Below are positions 1-9,380 of a DNA stretch of 40,302 bases, in pieces (position 1 is the stretch's first letter; every line of letters starts with the position of its first letter). A program made the position numbers and the translations under genes. A model generated the notes under the pieces. That model was not told the DNA's origin. It made no database searches and worked only from the letters and a program-made list of their open reading frames with translations. This stretch comes from JAKORR01 sp964608495 (GTDB taxonomy: Bacteria; Armatimonadota; Zipacnadia; Zipacnadales; FEN-943), in the NCBI GenBank assembly GCA_964608495.1, contig CAZSOQ010000012.1:1-40302 (forward strand), given 5' to 3'.

Positions 1-23
1 GCCCGTACCTGCGCCGCGCCCTG

Positions 24-1481
24 ATGTCCACGGCCACCATGGGGGCCGTGCCTCACGTGGAGCGGCTGCTGGGCCTGGCGCGCAAGGCGCGCGACGAGGG
101 CCGCGATGAGGACGCGCTGGAGTGCTACGAGCGGGCTGTTGACGCCGAGCCGGTTCTGGAGGGCGCCTACGCGGGCGTGGCAGGGGAACGGCGGCGCCTG
201 GGCGACCCGCGCGAGGCCTACCAGGCGGCGGTGTGGTGTGCCGACCTGGCCCGGGCTCTGGGCGCGGCCCAAGGGCCGGGGGCGTCCTTCGCGGCGTGGA
301 TGCTGGGCGCCACGGCGGCCGATATGGATGAGCTGGACATAGCCGTCTCGAACTTCCAGGCCGCGTGCCAGCTCCACCCCTCGGACGCCACCAACTGGGA
401 CGCGCTGGCGATGGCCTACCGAAGGCTGGGGGAGCGGCGACTGGCCGCCGAGGCCCTGCAACAGGCGGTCGCCGGGGGCGTAGCCGACGCGGACATCCAC
501 TACAAGCTCGGGATGGAGCTGGCGTGGCTCGGCGACCTGGCGGAGGCGGACAAGCACGCGCGGCAGGCCGCCACGCTGGCCCCCGACGATCAGCGGTATG
601 CCTACCAGGGCGAGCTGCAGAAGTGGCTGGACGACGCCCGGGCCAACGAGGAGACGGCCCGGGAGTTCCTGCGCGCGAATCCTCAGGCCCGCGAGGACCC
701 CTCGGCCCTTAGGGACCCCGACCTGCTCCTCCTCGCCGTCCACCATCTCAGCGTCCTCCGCGAGCGCGCCAAGGCCGACCGCGCCCTGGCGTGTCTGCGC
801 GAGCGCTTCCCCAACAGCCCGGAAGCCGCGCTCGGCCAGGCGCTGGTCCTGGCGACCTTCAGGAACAGCGAGGCGGACCTGCGGCAGGCCGTCGAGCAGC
901 TCGAGGGCATCGCCGCGTCGGCGGGCCTGAGCGAGCACTGGCAGATGATCGTCAGCACTCAGCTCAGCCACCACTACTACCTGCTCGGCGAGGTCGAGCG
1001 GGCGCGCCAGATCGTCGAGGCGTGGCTGCGCAAGCACCCGAGGGACGAAGGCATGTGGGTCTTCCTGCGCCAGATCTGCGAGGTGCTGGAGCGTCCCGAG
1101 GACTGCGCCGCCCTGCGCAAGGCGCTCGGCCTGGACCGCATGCCCGACACGGGCAGCGTGATCTTCAAGCTCGGGGTTGTGCCCCTACTGGCCCTGACGC
1201 CGCTCATCCTGATTCCCGTCCAACTGATGGTCCGGATCGTGCTGGTGCTCGGGGCCGTGGGCGCCATGGCCTACTTCTTCCCGGGCTGGGTCCAGGGGCC
1301 GAGCTGTACGCTGCGCAACGAGCGGGGAGCGGTGACGGCGGCCGTGGTGGCCGGCGTCGGGGCTCTGCTGATCTCGGGAGGCGTGCTGGTGCACTCGGCT
1401 CTATTCTGCTGCCTCGACCCCCTGCTCTGGGCCGCCTTCGCCGCCGCGCCGGCCTTGTACTACATCTTCAGCAAGGACTGA
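24..1481 (+). CDS. TPR-repeat protein with C-terminal membrane domain
   Basis: The first ~370 of 485 residues are helix-turn-helix pairs of tetratricopeptide type (for example ALECYERAVDAEP near residue 33 and NWDALAMAYRRLGERRLAAEAL near 125), a scaffold usually used for protein-protein contacts. From about residue 383 the protein becomes hydrophobic, with roughly four membrane segments (about 383-400, 403-421, 437-457, 463-482), so the TPR part is tethered to the inner membrane. The ATG used here overlaps a TGA (bases 22-24), but the same frame stays open back to the window edge, so the true start may lie upstream; a second ATG is at 39. The next gene starts 28 bp downstream and is also a membrane protein, suggesting co-transcription. 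No catalytic motif is visible; the exact role is unknown. Confidence 0.85.
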   Translation: MSTATMGAVPHVERLLGLARKARDEGRDEDALECYERAVDAEPVLEGAYAGVAGERRRLGDPREAYQAAVWCADLARALGAAQGPGASFAAWMLGATAADMDELDIAVSNFQAACQLHPSDATNWDALAMAYRRLGERRLAAEALQQAVAGGVADADIHYKLGMELAWLGDLAEADKHARQAATLAPDDQRYAYQGELQKWLDDARANEETAREFLRANPQAREDPSALRDPDLLLLAVHHLSVLRERAKADRALACLRERFPNSPEAALGQALVLATFRNSEADLRQAVEQLEGIAASAGLSEHWQMIVSTQLSHHYYLLGEVERARQIVEAWLRKHPRDEGMWVFLRQICEVLERPEDCAALRKALGLDRMPDTGSVIFKLGVVPLLALTPLILIPVQLMVRIVLVLGAVGAMAYFFPGWVQGPSCTLRNERGAVTAAVVAGVGALLISGGVLVHSALFCCLDPLLWAAFAAAPALYYIFSKD

Positions 1482-1509
1482 GCCCGCGGACCCGGAGGGT
1501 GATGCAGCC

Positions 1510-2043
1510 GTGCCGGCTCCCGAAGGAAGGCCCGCCACCCCGGTCCTGCTCGACGGCCTGAGCAGGGCCGACCGGGGCGCGCCCTCGCGCGTTCGCAGCG
1601 CTCCGCCGGCGTGGACGAGCGCGCGGGCACCGCGGCGCTCCCTCACCGAGCCGGTCCGTCGCCTCGCGGCGGTGGTGCTGTGGGGCGGGCTGACAGCCGT
1701 CGTCGTGGCCTACGGGCTCGGTCTGCCGCCCGTGGCGAAGGCGGCTTCGGGACGGTTCACCTGCGCCTACCAGGCCCGCACCGGCCATCCCTGTCCGGCC
1801 TGCGGCTATACCCGGGCGTGGTGCGCCGCGGCTCACGGTAGGTGGGGCGAGGCCTGGCGGCTCCAGCCTGGCGGCACGGTCCTCTTCGCCACACTCCTGG
1901 GCGCCCTGGTCTGGGCGGCGGGGGTGCGGCACGGCTCGCGTGACCTGCTGGGCCTCACGCGGTGTCCGAGGGCGGCGCTGGCCGTCCTGGCCGTGTATGT
2001 GGCCGCCGTGGCGCTCGGCGGATGGTACGCTGTCTGGCGATAG
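1510..2043 (+). CDS. DUF2752 family membrane protein
   Basis: The protein has 177 residues with a basic N-terminal tail (about 50 residues) and three predicted membrane segments (about 51-71, 123-138, 154-172). Between the first two lies the hallmark of DUF2752: C95-P-A-C98-G-Y-T-R102, followed by a helix and W-x-L-Q-P-G-G. The two cysteines in CPxCGxTR are the conserved feature of the family, whose biochemical role is not established. The start is a GTG with GGAGG 11 bp upstream; an ATG at 1502 is out of frame. It follows the TPR membrane protein by 28 bp and ends in TAG only 12 bp before the convergent end of the next gene. Confidence 0.8.
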   Translation: MPAPEGRPATPVLLDGLSRADRGAPSRVRSAPPAWTSARAPRRSLTEPVRRLAAVVLWGGLTAVVVAYGLGLPPVAKAASGRFTCAYQARTGHPCPACGYTRAWCAAAHGRWGEAWRLQPGGTVLFATLLGALVWAAGVRHGSRDLLGLTRCPRAALAVLAVYVAAVALGGWYAVWR

Positions 2044-2055
2044 GCGGCGCAGCCC

Positions 2056-5000
2056 TCAGTAGCCCACCACTATCCTCGTCCGGCGGACACCGGCCAGGTG
2101 CCTCACCCAGACCCACTTGCTGTCGCCGCTCGCGACGGGGACGGAGTCCACGGCCCGGCCGTCCACGGTGAGCCGCACCTTCGCCGTGTCCGCCGGCAGG
2201 GGCCCCAGCCGCACGCTCAGGTCGGGCAGGGACTGCTCGGCGGACAGCTCGAACTCCAGCCGTCGCTCCTTCCTCGCCAGCCTGTAGCCGAGCTTGCGCA
2301 CGACGGGCCCACCCCCGTCGTCGCACAGCACGGGATAGCTGCTCACCGTGATGCCCTCCCACTCGGCGGGCTGATCTTCGGCCGACCCCGGTAGGCGGGG
2401 CAGGATCTTCAGCCGGCGGCTGTCCAGATCGTCAATCCCCACCAGGAGCCGCAGGATCTTGACGATTGACGCGATCTGGATCTGGTTGGCGAACATGCCC
2501 ATGCGGTACCAGTAGCGGCCGGACTCATGCACGACCGTGCCCTCCGACGCGACCCAGGGATACTCGCGCGGATCGTAGATGTACTTCGCCGTGTTCCCGA
2601 CGAACCTGGTGGCGTCGCCCATCCGGTCCAGCAGGAGCGCCGCCTGGGTGATGAAGCCCTGGCCGTAGCCGAAGGCGCGGCAGTCCTCGTAGTCGGACGG
2701 CTCGCCCAGCCGGTCCAGGTACGTGTTGAGGCTGACGTCGAGGAAGTGGCGGTCGGTGTCCTGCGGGTCGAAGGACTCGAAGTCGCAGATGAGCATGATG
2801 GGCGCCAGGGACTGGTTGTAGTCGTTCCAGTCGGTGCGACGGTGGTAGCGCCAGGACGGGCCGCGCGCTCCCTGCTCCGGCAGGTCCTTGCCGATCGCGG
2901 TCTTCATGCGGTCGCAATAGGCCGCCCAGCGCCTAGCCTCCTCGGTCGCGCCCAGGGTCTCCGCCATCGCCACCGACATCCTCAGCGCCGTGTAGCAGGC
3001 GAAGTTGGCGTAGCTCGCGCCCCAGCCGAATCCCTCCTCGCCCTCCTCGTGCACCAGCCCGTCCGGCTGATCCGCGGTCTTCCGGTGGTCTAGCTGCCAG
3101 CAGATCCACTCGGTGGCCTTCACCGTCGCTTCCCAGTGCGACCGGAGCCACTCCAGGCTCTTGCCCGTGTGCAGCCATACGTGGTAGCGCGCGACCATCA
3201 CCAGCGCGTGCCCGTTGTTCTGCGCCTGGCCCACGTACTCGAGCCCCTCGTACGTCTGGTGCTTGCGGCTGACCGTCTCCTGGCCCCAATTGCGCGTCCA
3301 GTGCGGCGGGCTGCACAGGTCCAGCGTGCGGTCGAAGAAGTCCACCGCCGCCCGCGTCGCCGTGTCGAAGCCCAGCTCGGCCAGCTCGGAAACCGCGCGC
3401 CCGACGTCCCGTGCCCACATGCTCCCGCCCGTCTCGTAGTGCGAGGCGAACCGCCCCGTGCCCTGGCTCCAGCAGCCCATGGCGTTGCGGTAGTCGCCGT
3501 ACCAGGGGAATCCGCCGGACACGACCGTGTGGGTGCCGTCGTCACAGACGAAGAGCTTGGTGGCCCACAGGCAGTGGTAGTACTCGTTGGTGAGCATCCG
3601 CGCCAGCCGGCCGCCCTGGAACTCGATCCGCGGACACTCGAAGCCCGCGGGCCTGTCCAGCGCCGGCCGCTCGGGCAGCATGTCCTCGCAGACGTAGAGC
3701 TGCCTCTTCAGGGCCTCCAGCCGCCGCTCATAGCCCCGCTGCGCCAGCAGATCGGGAGTGACGGGCCGCAAGGCCGCGAGGTCGAGAGCCGGGCCGGGCA
3801 GCACCTGGGGCCCTGCTGCCTCGCGGGCCTCGCGGGCGAGCGCCGTCACGCCCGCGATCACGGGATGGCCCACCTTGTCGCGGCTGTCCGTGACGCGCAG
3901 CTCCTTGATGGGCTTGGGCCGCGGCTGCACGGCCAGGACGTACCGCCAGGGGGTCGTGCGGTCGCCCAGGGTCGCCCGGGGGTAGGCCGTGTGGAGGAAC
4001 AGGCTGTCGCGCAGCGCCCGGCGAGCGGTCTCGCTGCTGGCGAAGGGCTCCTGGCCCGTGCGCCACCAGGGCGTGTCGTACCATACGGTGAAGCCGAAGG
4101 TGAGGGGGACCAGGTCCTGGGTGCCATCCTCGTACCGGACCTCGACGTGGCCGATGGTGTCGCCCACGAAGTACTGCGAGGCGTACTCCACCTCGGGCGG
4201 GCTGTACCACGACCCCGAGCCGAGATCGGGCGACCCCACGCAGCCCAGGAAGAACAGCGCTTCGGCCTGGAAGCCGCAGGGCATCACGGCTTGCCCGCCC
4301 TCGTCGCCCCCTTCGGGGCTTGCCTCGACCTGGGCCAGCACGTCCGGCACGGGCCTGAAGGGCACGCCACGGACGACGAGGGTCCGCCCGGAGCCCGACC
4401 GGGGGAGCGCGTAGCGCGCCAGGACGCCCAGGCGGTCGTCCGCGATCGAGAGCTGCACGAAGCGGCTCGCGGGCCCCTCGGCCGCCCTGGGCAGGGCGTC
4501 GAGGCGGGCGGTCAGCTCGGGCGGAGCCGCCGCCCGTGCGGACAGGGCCAGGCGTCCGCCCCCGTCCGGGCCAGGCAGCACGAGATCGAGCGACGCTCGA
4601 GGGCTGGCGCCGGGCTCGGCCTCGGGGGCCAGGTCCACGGCTTTGCCGTCCGCCCAGAGCTGGCTCACCGGCCCCGCGATCCTGACCGACCAGGCGCCTA
4701 CGCCGGCCGGCAGCTCGACCGTCTGGCGCAGGAGCCCGGCGTCAACGCCCGCGAAGGCGGAGTAGAGCGACGCGATCGCCTCGGGCCCCAGGTCCACCTG
4801 CCGGCACTCGCCCCCCGTGGTCGTGACCGAGAGCCCGATGACGTTCAGCGTGGCGCCCGTGCTCTCGTTGCACGCCCTCACGCTCACGACCGTGCCGCCC
4901 GGGCGCTCGCAGTCCACCGAGCAGAGCCAGAAGCCGACCTGCCGCGTGCCCTCGTGCTCGAACACGTCGCGGTGCGCCAGCCGCGCGGCGGGCAGGTCGC

Positions 5001-5922
5001 GCGGGTGCCACCAGTCGCCGATGTTGTGCCCGTCCGCCAGGTCGAGCTTCTGCTCGTGGCCATCCGCGTAGGCCACGACGTAGCTGCCCACCTGCCGGGC
5101 CGAGCCCTCCGTGTAGTGGAGGAAGTGGAGCGACGCCGCCTTCTCGACGCCGACCTTGACCTCGACGCTCGTGCCTGCCTGGACCCGCAGCCTGCGGTCG
5201 GCGATCTGGAAGGGCACATCGCCGAAGATCCTTGGCCCCGCGGGACGAGCCGTCTTGACCGGGAGGCCCTCGGCCCAGGGGCTGTCGTCCGTTTCCCAGT
5301 TGGGCGTCAGGTCGAACAGGAGCTGGGAGTCCGTGGCCGGCAGCTCGTCGGCCAGCGTGACGGCCACCAGGTTGATGGCGGCCTGCTCGTGGGTGTTGAC
5401 CACGACCAGCGAGGCCAGGTCGCCGTCGGGTCTGGGATTGCGGATCGAGAAGGCCCAGAGGCCCACCGGCTGAGCGCCCTGGTAGTCGTACGCGTCCTCG
5501 TAGGCCAGCTCCGCGAGGTCCAGCGGCCCGGGGCGCCACCAGTCCTGGATGTTCACGCCGCCGATCACGGGGATCGCGACCTCCTGCCCGTCGGCGTACC
5601 TGAGCGTGTAGGCCCCGACGGTCGCGCCGGTGAACTCGAGGTAGTGCAGGAAGTGCAGCGCGGCCGGCCTGCTCCGAGGCAAGGCGATCTCGCAGGACTG
5701 GCTGGGGGCCACGCGGCAACGGGACTCGGCCACCTGGAAGGGCACGCCCGTGAGCGTGTGGGAGCCCGGCGTCAGGCCCCTGAAGTGATCGCGCACGGGG
5801 GCCGTGGCTTGAGGGCCCAGAGCGACGAAGCGGTGACCGGGCCCATCGGCCGAGGCCGCCGTGACCGTGAGCAGCAGGGACATGACCGCCGCGAGTGTCG
5901 CCACCGGGGCGGATCGCCGCAT
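2056..5922 (-). CDS. Large secreted glycoside-hydrolase-like protein with alpha/alpha-barrel
   Basis: The ATG at 5922 gives a 1288-residue protein with a clean signal peptide (MRRSAP followed by a hydrophobic stretch ending ASA-DG) and a strong AGGAGG 8 bp upstream; an in-frame ATG at 5952 would add ten non-signal residues and is less likely. Residues ~30-700 are beta-rich and contain three related modules, each with a Y-A/E-D-G-x-E/Q strand motif; the first two also carry N-I-x-D-W-W. Residues ~776-1190 are a helical (alpha/alpha)6-type catalytic region with WARDVGRAVSEL, NWGQETVSRKHQTYEG, WICWQLDHR and DWNDYNQSLAP, the type of acidic and aromatic signatures seen in clan GH-G/GH-L/glucoamylase-like glycosidases. 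A short beta domain closes the protein. It is probably an exported or cell-surface glycan-active enzyme; the exact GH family cannot be assigned by eye. It is divergent from the next large secreted gene. Confidence 0.85.
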   Translation of the reverse strand: MRRSAPVATLAAVMSLLLTVTAASADGPGHRFVALGPQATAPVRDHFRGLTPGSHTLTGVPFQVAESRCRVAPSQSCEIALPRSRPAALHFLHYLEFTGATVGAYTLRYADGQEVAIPVIGGVNIQDWWRPGPLDLAELAYEDAYDYQGAQPVGLWAFSIRNPRPDGDLASLVVVNTHEQAAINLVAVTLADELPATDSQLLFDLTPNWETDDSPWAEGLPVKTARPAGPRIFGDVPFQIADRRLRVQAGTSVEVKVGVEKAASLHFLHYTEGSARQVGSYVVAYADGHEQKLDLADGHNIGDWWHPRDLPAARLAHRDVFEHEGTRQVGFWLCSVDCERPGGTVVSVRACNESTGATLNVIGLSVTTTGGECRQVDLGPEAIASLYSAFAGVDAGLLRQTVELPAGVGAWSVRIAGPVSQLWADGKAVDLAPEAEPGASPRASLDLVLPGPDGGGRLALSARAAAPPELTARLDALPRAAEGPASRFVQLSIADDRLGVLARYALPRSGSGRTLVVRGVPFRPVPDVLAQVEASPEGGDEGGQAVMPCGFQAEALFFLGCVGSPDLGSGSWYSPPEVEYASQYFVGDTIGHVEVRYEDGTQDLVPLTFGFTVWYDTPWWRTGQEPFASSETARRALRDSLFLHTAYPRATLGDRTTPWRYVLAVQPRPKPIKELRVTDSRDKVGHPVIAGVTALAREAREAAGPQVLPGPALDLAALRPVTPDLLAQRGYERRLEALKRQLYVCEDMLPERPALDRPAGFECPRIEFQGGRLARMLTNEYYHCLWATKLFVCDDGTHTVVSGGFPWYGDYRNAMGCWSQGTGRFASHYETGGSMWARDVGRAVSELAELGFDTATRAAVDFFDRTLDLCSPPHWTRNWGQETVSRKHQTYEGLEYVGQAQNNGHALVMVARYHVWLHTGKSLEWLRSHWEATVKATEWICWQLDHRKTADQPDGLVHEEGEEGFGWGASYANFACYTALRMSVAMAETLGATEEARRWAAYCDRMKTAIGKDLPEQGARGPSWRYHRRTDWNDYNQSLAPIMLICDFESFDPQDTDRHFLDVSLNTYLDRLGEPSDYEDCRAFGYGQGFITQAALLLDRMGDATRFVGNTAKYIYDPREYPWVASEGTVVHESGRYWYRMGMFANQIQIASIVKILRLLVGIDDLDSRRLKILPRLPGSAEDQPAEWEGITVSSYPVLCDDGGGPVVRKLGYRLARKERRLEFELSAEQSLPDLSVRLGPLPADTAKVRLTVDGRAVDSVPVASGDSKWVWVRHLAGVRRTRIVVGY

Positions 5923-6167
5923 GATCGTGGCCTCCTCTCGGGGGCAGGGCATGGCCTGCCCGGCAGGCTGGACGCCCTAAGTGGGCCTTCCGGGCGCTGG
6001 CGGCCCGACCTGCAGACGGCGCCGGCGAGCGGGCTCGGCCGCGCGACCGGGGCGCCCCGGCCGCCTCGCGGGCAGAGGTGTCGGCCCGCCGGCCACCGAA
6101 CCTGGGACCAGGTTCCGCCCCAGGTCAGCGATCCTGGCCTCAGTCCGACCCATGGGGGCCCTTGGCG
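5923..6167. promoter_or_regulatory. Divergent intergenic region with 18-bp operator-like palindrome
   Basis: This 245-bp region separates the starts of two divergent secreted-enzyme genes and must hold both promoters. It contains GAACCTGG-GA-CCAGGTTC at 6098-6115, a perfect inverted repeat with 8-bp arms and a 2-bp spacer, the size and shape of a dimeric repressor site (LacI or GntR style). It lies 53 bp upstream of the plus-strand ATG at 6168. No convincing -35/-10 boxes can be picked out in the GC-rich background. The regulator is unknown and not encoded in the window. Confidence 0.45.
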
Positions 6168-9100
6168 ATGCTTCCAGCGCCGCGCGTTGCCTGGCTGCTC
6201 GCGCCGATCCTGGCCTGGCAGGTCCTGCTCGCCTTGCCCGTGGGCGCGCAGGAGGAGCTCTGCGTCAACGCAGGCTTCGAGCAGGGCACCGACGGCTGGC
6301 ATCTGGTGGCCGGCGGCTACGGCCTGGCGCCCGAGGACCAGGCCAAGGCCGCGGAGAGGGCCCGTGTGACCGACACGAGCGTGCACGGCGGCAAGGCCGC
6401 CCTCCTTCTCGACGCCACGGGCCTCGACCACGAGGTGGACGCTTACTCCAGCCCCATGAAGGTGAAGCCGAACCACGGCTACCGCCTCACGAGCTTCGTC
6501 CGTCAGCTTGCGGGCGACGCGGGGTACAAGGTGACGATTGACTGGCGTACCGCCGACGGCAAGCACCTGGTCTACGCCAACGACTGGAAGGGCGGCAACC
6601 GGCCCGAGGACTACACCGCGCACGGCGGCGTCTTTGCCTCGCCCGAGGACGCGGGCGAAGCCGTGATCATTCTCGGCGCCCAGCGCGGCGTGAAGTGCGT
6701 CTTCGACGACGTGTCGCTGCGGGAGCTGGGCCCCGCGGAGCCGCTGGACGCTCGCCCGCGCAGGGACGGCGACGGAAGCACCAGCGTCACGGGACCGGCG
6801 ACCGTGGCCGCGCGTTCCCACGCCACCTGGACGATCACCTACACCGCGGGCCAGAGCGGCCTGCCCTGCGGCGGCGGCCTCAGCCTTCGACGGAGCGAAA
6901 GGAGCTACGACTGGTCGCAGTGCCAGTCGCAAGACCCGGCCGCGGCGGGCTTTGTCACGGCCAGCGGACCCCGCGACGCCGAGTTCGAGGTGCGCGGCGG
7001 CTGGGACGTGGAGGTCATCGTCCAGTGGCCCGCCCTGGCGCCCGGCGATCAGGTAACGATAGTGCTGGGCGACACCTCGGGCGGCGGGCCGGGGACGCAG
7101 GTGCAGGGCCGCCCGGCGCGCGGCATCGAGTGGCTGGTGAGCTCGGACGCCGACGCCGACGGCGACTTCGCGCCGGTCGGGTCCGGTGGACGCTTCGACG
7201 TCGTGCCGGGCCAGGCCACGAAGGCGGTGCTGGTGGCCCCGGCCACGGCCGAGGTGGGCCGCCCGGCGCGCTTGACCGTCGAGGTGCGCGACGAGGCCGA
7301 CAACGTGATTCCCGCCTTCACCGGCACGTGCCGGCTCACTGCCCCGGAGGCCGACCTGCCCGGCGACGTGGGCTTCGGCGGCGAGCCGGGCCGCAAGGAC
7401 GTGCTCTGCCGCTTCACCGCCCCGGGCCTGCACGAGCTGGAGCTGACGCCGCCCGAGGGCCTGGCCGGCGACCGCAAGCGCATCGTCGTCAGTCGGGCCA
7501 CCGGTCCGACCGGTCCCGTGGACGAGATAGCCGGCGGCGCCGTGGCGGCCAATGAGTATGTCCGCCTCGTCATCCCCGGCAATCCCTTCGGCTACGGCTA
7601 TGTGGCTCTCTACGCCCGCGTGGGCGATGAATGGCGCCAGGTGGCTGCCCTGCCGTCGCTGGGTGAGGTGTGGTGGCCAGGCCAGGACGGCGGCTCGCCC
7701 CTGCGGGTCCCGCTGTATGCGTCGGACGTGAACTACGGTGCGCCGGGCGGCGCCACGCGCCTGGTGCTCGACGGCACCGTCAAGACCCCGGGCGGTGACG
7801 TGTGGCCCTTCACCGTGACGCTTTCCCTGGTGCCCGGCGCCCGCCATCTCGAGGCCGAGTTCACCCTCACGCCGCGCACGCCCCAGCCTCTGCTGGCCTT
7901 CTATGGGCCACTGCTGTGCGCTGGCGGGGACGCCCCGTCCGCTGGCGGGGGCTCCTTCGGGGCCGACAAGCGGCTGGCCCTGCTGCCGGGCCTCGAGTAC
8001 CTGACGGCCGGGGAGGTGTCCTCCGACGACAAGGGTGTGGCCTGGCCGATCCGAGAGCGATGGGCGCCCCATCCGTACAAGGTAACGGTGCCACTGATGG
8101 CGGTGTCCTCGGACGACGCGACGGTGGCGCTGATGTGGGACCCGACGCAGCAGTGGGACGGGTCCCACGCCGTCCCGCGCCCCTGGTTCGCCTCGCCCAA
8201 CCGCCCCGAGGCCAGGGCCAATCACCTGATGGCCCTCTTCGCGCCCTTCCTGCCGGACAGCTTCGAGGAGAACCTGCCGCACGCCGCGCAGCCCTGGACG
8301 CCCCCCGAGGGCGCCCAGCTCCGGCTTGCCGCCTCGGTGGCGCTGCTCGGCGGCCAGACCGACGTCACCGACGCCGTCCGCTACTACGCGAGCCTGCGCC
8401 CTCTGCCCACGCCCAATCCGCCGCGCTCCTATGCGGACGAGCTTGCCCTGTCGGCGATAGGCTATCTCGACACCGGCTGGCGCGACGAGGAGAAGGGCTG
8501 GATCCCCTCCATCGGTCACGAGCCGAGCTTCGCCCCCGTCATCGCCGACCAGCTTCTGCAGGTCGCCCTCCTCGTCCCGGACCGCGCGCTGGCCGACCGC
8601 ATCCGCGCGCAGGTCGCCGAGGGCGTGGCCCGCCACGGCACGCCCGGGCTGGAGCTGAGCTTCCGCCAGGGGGACGCGACCGCCGGGCTGGAGGGCCTGC
8701 GCGGCCACGCCCGCGCCATGATGAACGGGCAGCACCCGGAGGGGTACTGGACCTTCGCCGACGTGTATAGCATGGAGGGCCGGCGCGCGACCCTCGCCGC
8801 GCCCGACGACGTCGAGCTGGGCACCTGTGTGAATCGCCTGCAGCCCATCCTGCGCTACGCGCTCGTGAGCGGCGATCCGGCGGCGCTCGAGGCGGGGCTG
8901 CGCGGTCTGAAGTACATCGAGCGCTTCAACCGCCCGGCCGGCTCCGAGAGCTGGGAAGTGCCGCTGGTCAACCCGAACCTGCGCGCCGCCGCGCTTGCCT
9001 GTGAGTGCTACGTGGACGCCTTCCGCCTGACGGGCGACGCCCACTACCTCGACCGAGCGCGCTACTGGGCCTGGTCCGGGCTGTCCTTCATCTACCTGTG

Positions 9101-9380
9101 GGAGGCGCCCGACCGCCCCGTCATGCCCGGCGCCAGCATCTCGGTGATGGGCACTACCTTCTACACCCACCCCTGGTTCGGCGCCGCGGTACAGTGGGTC
9201 GGCCTGGTCTACGCCTCGACCCTCCGGTACCTGGCCGACTACGACCAGTCCTTCGACTGGCGCCGGGTCGCCGAGCTCATCACCGTCTCGGCCATGAGAC
9301 AGCAGGAGACGCCGGAGGACAAGGGCGGCCACGCCGGCTACTACCCGGACTCCTACCACGTCGTCCGCGGCGAGGAGTAG
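6168..9380 (+). CDS. Secreted carbohydrate-active enzyme, N-terminal part (stops at in-frame TAG)
   Basis: The ATG at 6168 is chosen because it starts a signal peptide (MLPAPRVAWLL... ending VGA-QEE); a GTG at 6078 in the same frame would bury it. Residues ~30-190 form a CBM4/9-like beta-sandwich beginning C-V-N-A-G-F-E-Q-G-T-D-G-W and ending in a D-D-V-S-L strand. Ig-like and beta-rich regions follow (~200-740). Residues ~750-1060 are a helical toroid resembling alpha/alpha-barrel polysaccharide hydrolases or lyases (DELALSAIGYLDTGW, NGQHPEGYW, FIYLWEAPDR). The frame then meets TAG at 9378-9380 (codon 1071), yet remains clearly coding in the same frame to 10229. The enzyme is probably extracellular and glycan-active. 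Whether the amber is a real nonsense mutation, a recoded codon or a sequence error cannot be told here. Confidence 0.8.
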   Translation: MLPAPRVAWLLAPILAWQVLLALPVGAQEELCVNAGFEQGTDGWHLVAGGYGLAPEDQAKAAERARVTDTSVHGGKAALLLDATGLDHEVDAYSSPMKVKPNHGYRLTSFVRQLAGDAGYKVTIDWRTADGKHLVYANDWKGGNRPEDYTAHGGVFASPEDAGEAVIILGAQRGVKCVFDDVSLRELGPAEPLDARPRRDGDGSTSVTGPATVAARSHATWTITYTAGQSGLPCGGGLSLRRSERSYDWSQCQSQDPAAAGFVTASGPRDAEFEVRGGWDVEVIVQWPALAPGDQVTIVLGDTSGGGPGTQVQGRPARGIEWLVSSDADADGDFAPVGSGGRFDVVPGQATKAVLVAPATAEVGRPARLTVEVRDEADNVIPAFTGTCRLTAPEADLPGDVGFGGEPGRKDVLCRFTAPGLHELELTPPEGLAGDRKRIVVSRATGPTGPVDEIAGGAVAANEYVRLVIPGNPFGYGYVALYARVGDEWRQVAALPSLGEVWWPGQDGGSPLRVPLYASDVNYGAPGGATRLVLDGTVKTPGGDVWPFTVTLSLVPGARHLEAEFTLTPRTPQPLLAFYGPLLCAGGDAPSAGGGSFGADKRLALLPGLEYLTAGEVSSDDKGVAWPIRERWAPHPYKVTVPLMAVSSDDATVALMWDPTQQWDGSHAVPRPWFASPNRPEARANHLMALFAPFLPDSFEENLPHAAQPWTPPEGAQLRLAASVALLGGQTDVTDAVRYYASLRPLPTPNPPRSYADELALSAIGYLDTGWRDEEKGWIPSIGHEPSFAPVIADQLLQVALLVPDRALADRIRAQVAEGVARHGTPGLELSFRQGDATAGLEGLRGHARAMMNGQHPEGYWTFADVYSMEGRRATLAAPDDVELGTCVNRLQPILRYALVSGDPAALEAGLRGLKYIERFNRPAGSESWEVPLVNPNLRAAALACECYVDAFRLTGDAHYLDRARYWAWSGLSFIYLWEAPDRPVMPGASISVMGTTFYTHPWFGAAVQWVGLVYASTLRYLADYDQSFDWRRVAELITVSAMRQQETPEDKGGHAGYYPDSYHVVRGEE

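Noticed and set aside
3136..6369. Plus-strand open frame of about 1080 codons opposite the 1288-residue enzyme
   Set aside because: It crosses the promoter region of the opposite gene and has no recognisable domain or start signal.
9378..9380. Genome-wide reassignment of UAG to an amino acid
   Set aside because: Several other genes in the window (for example those ending at 2043, 10262 and 12712) use TAG at natural protein ends, so UAG is normally a stop.
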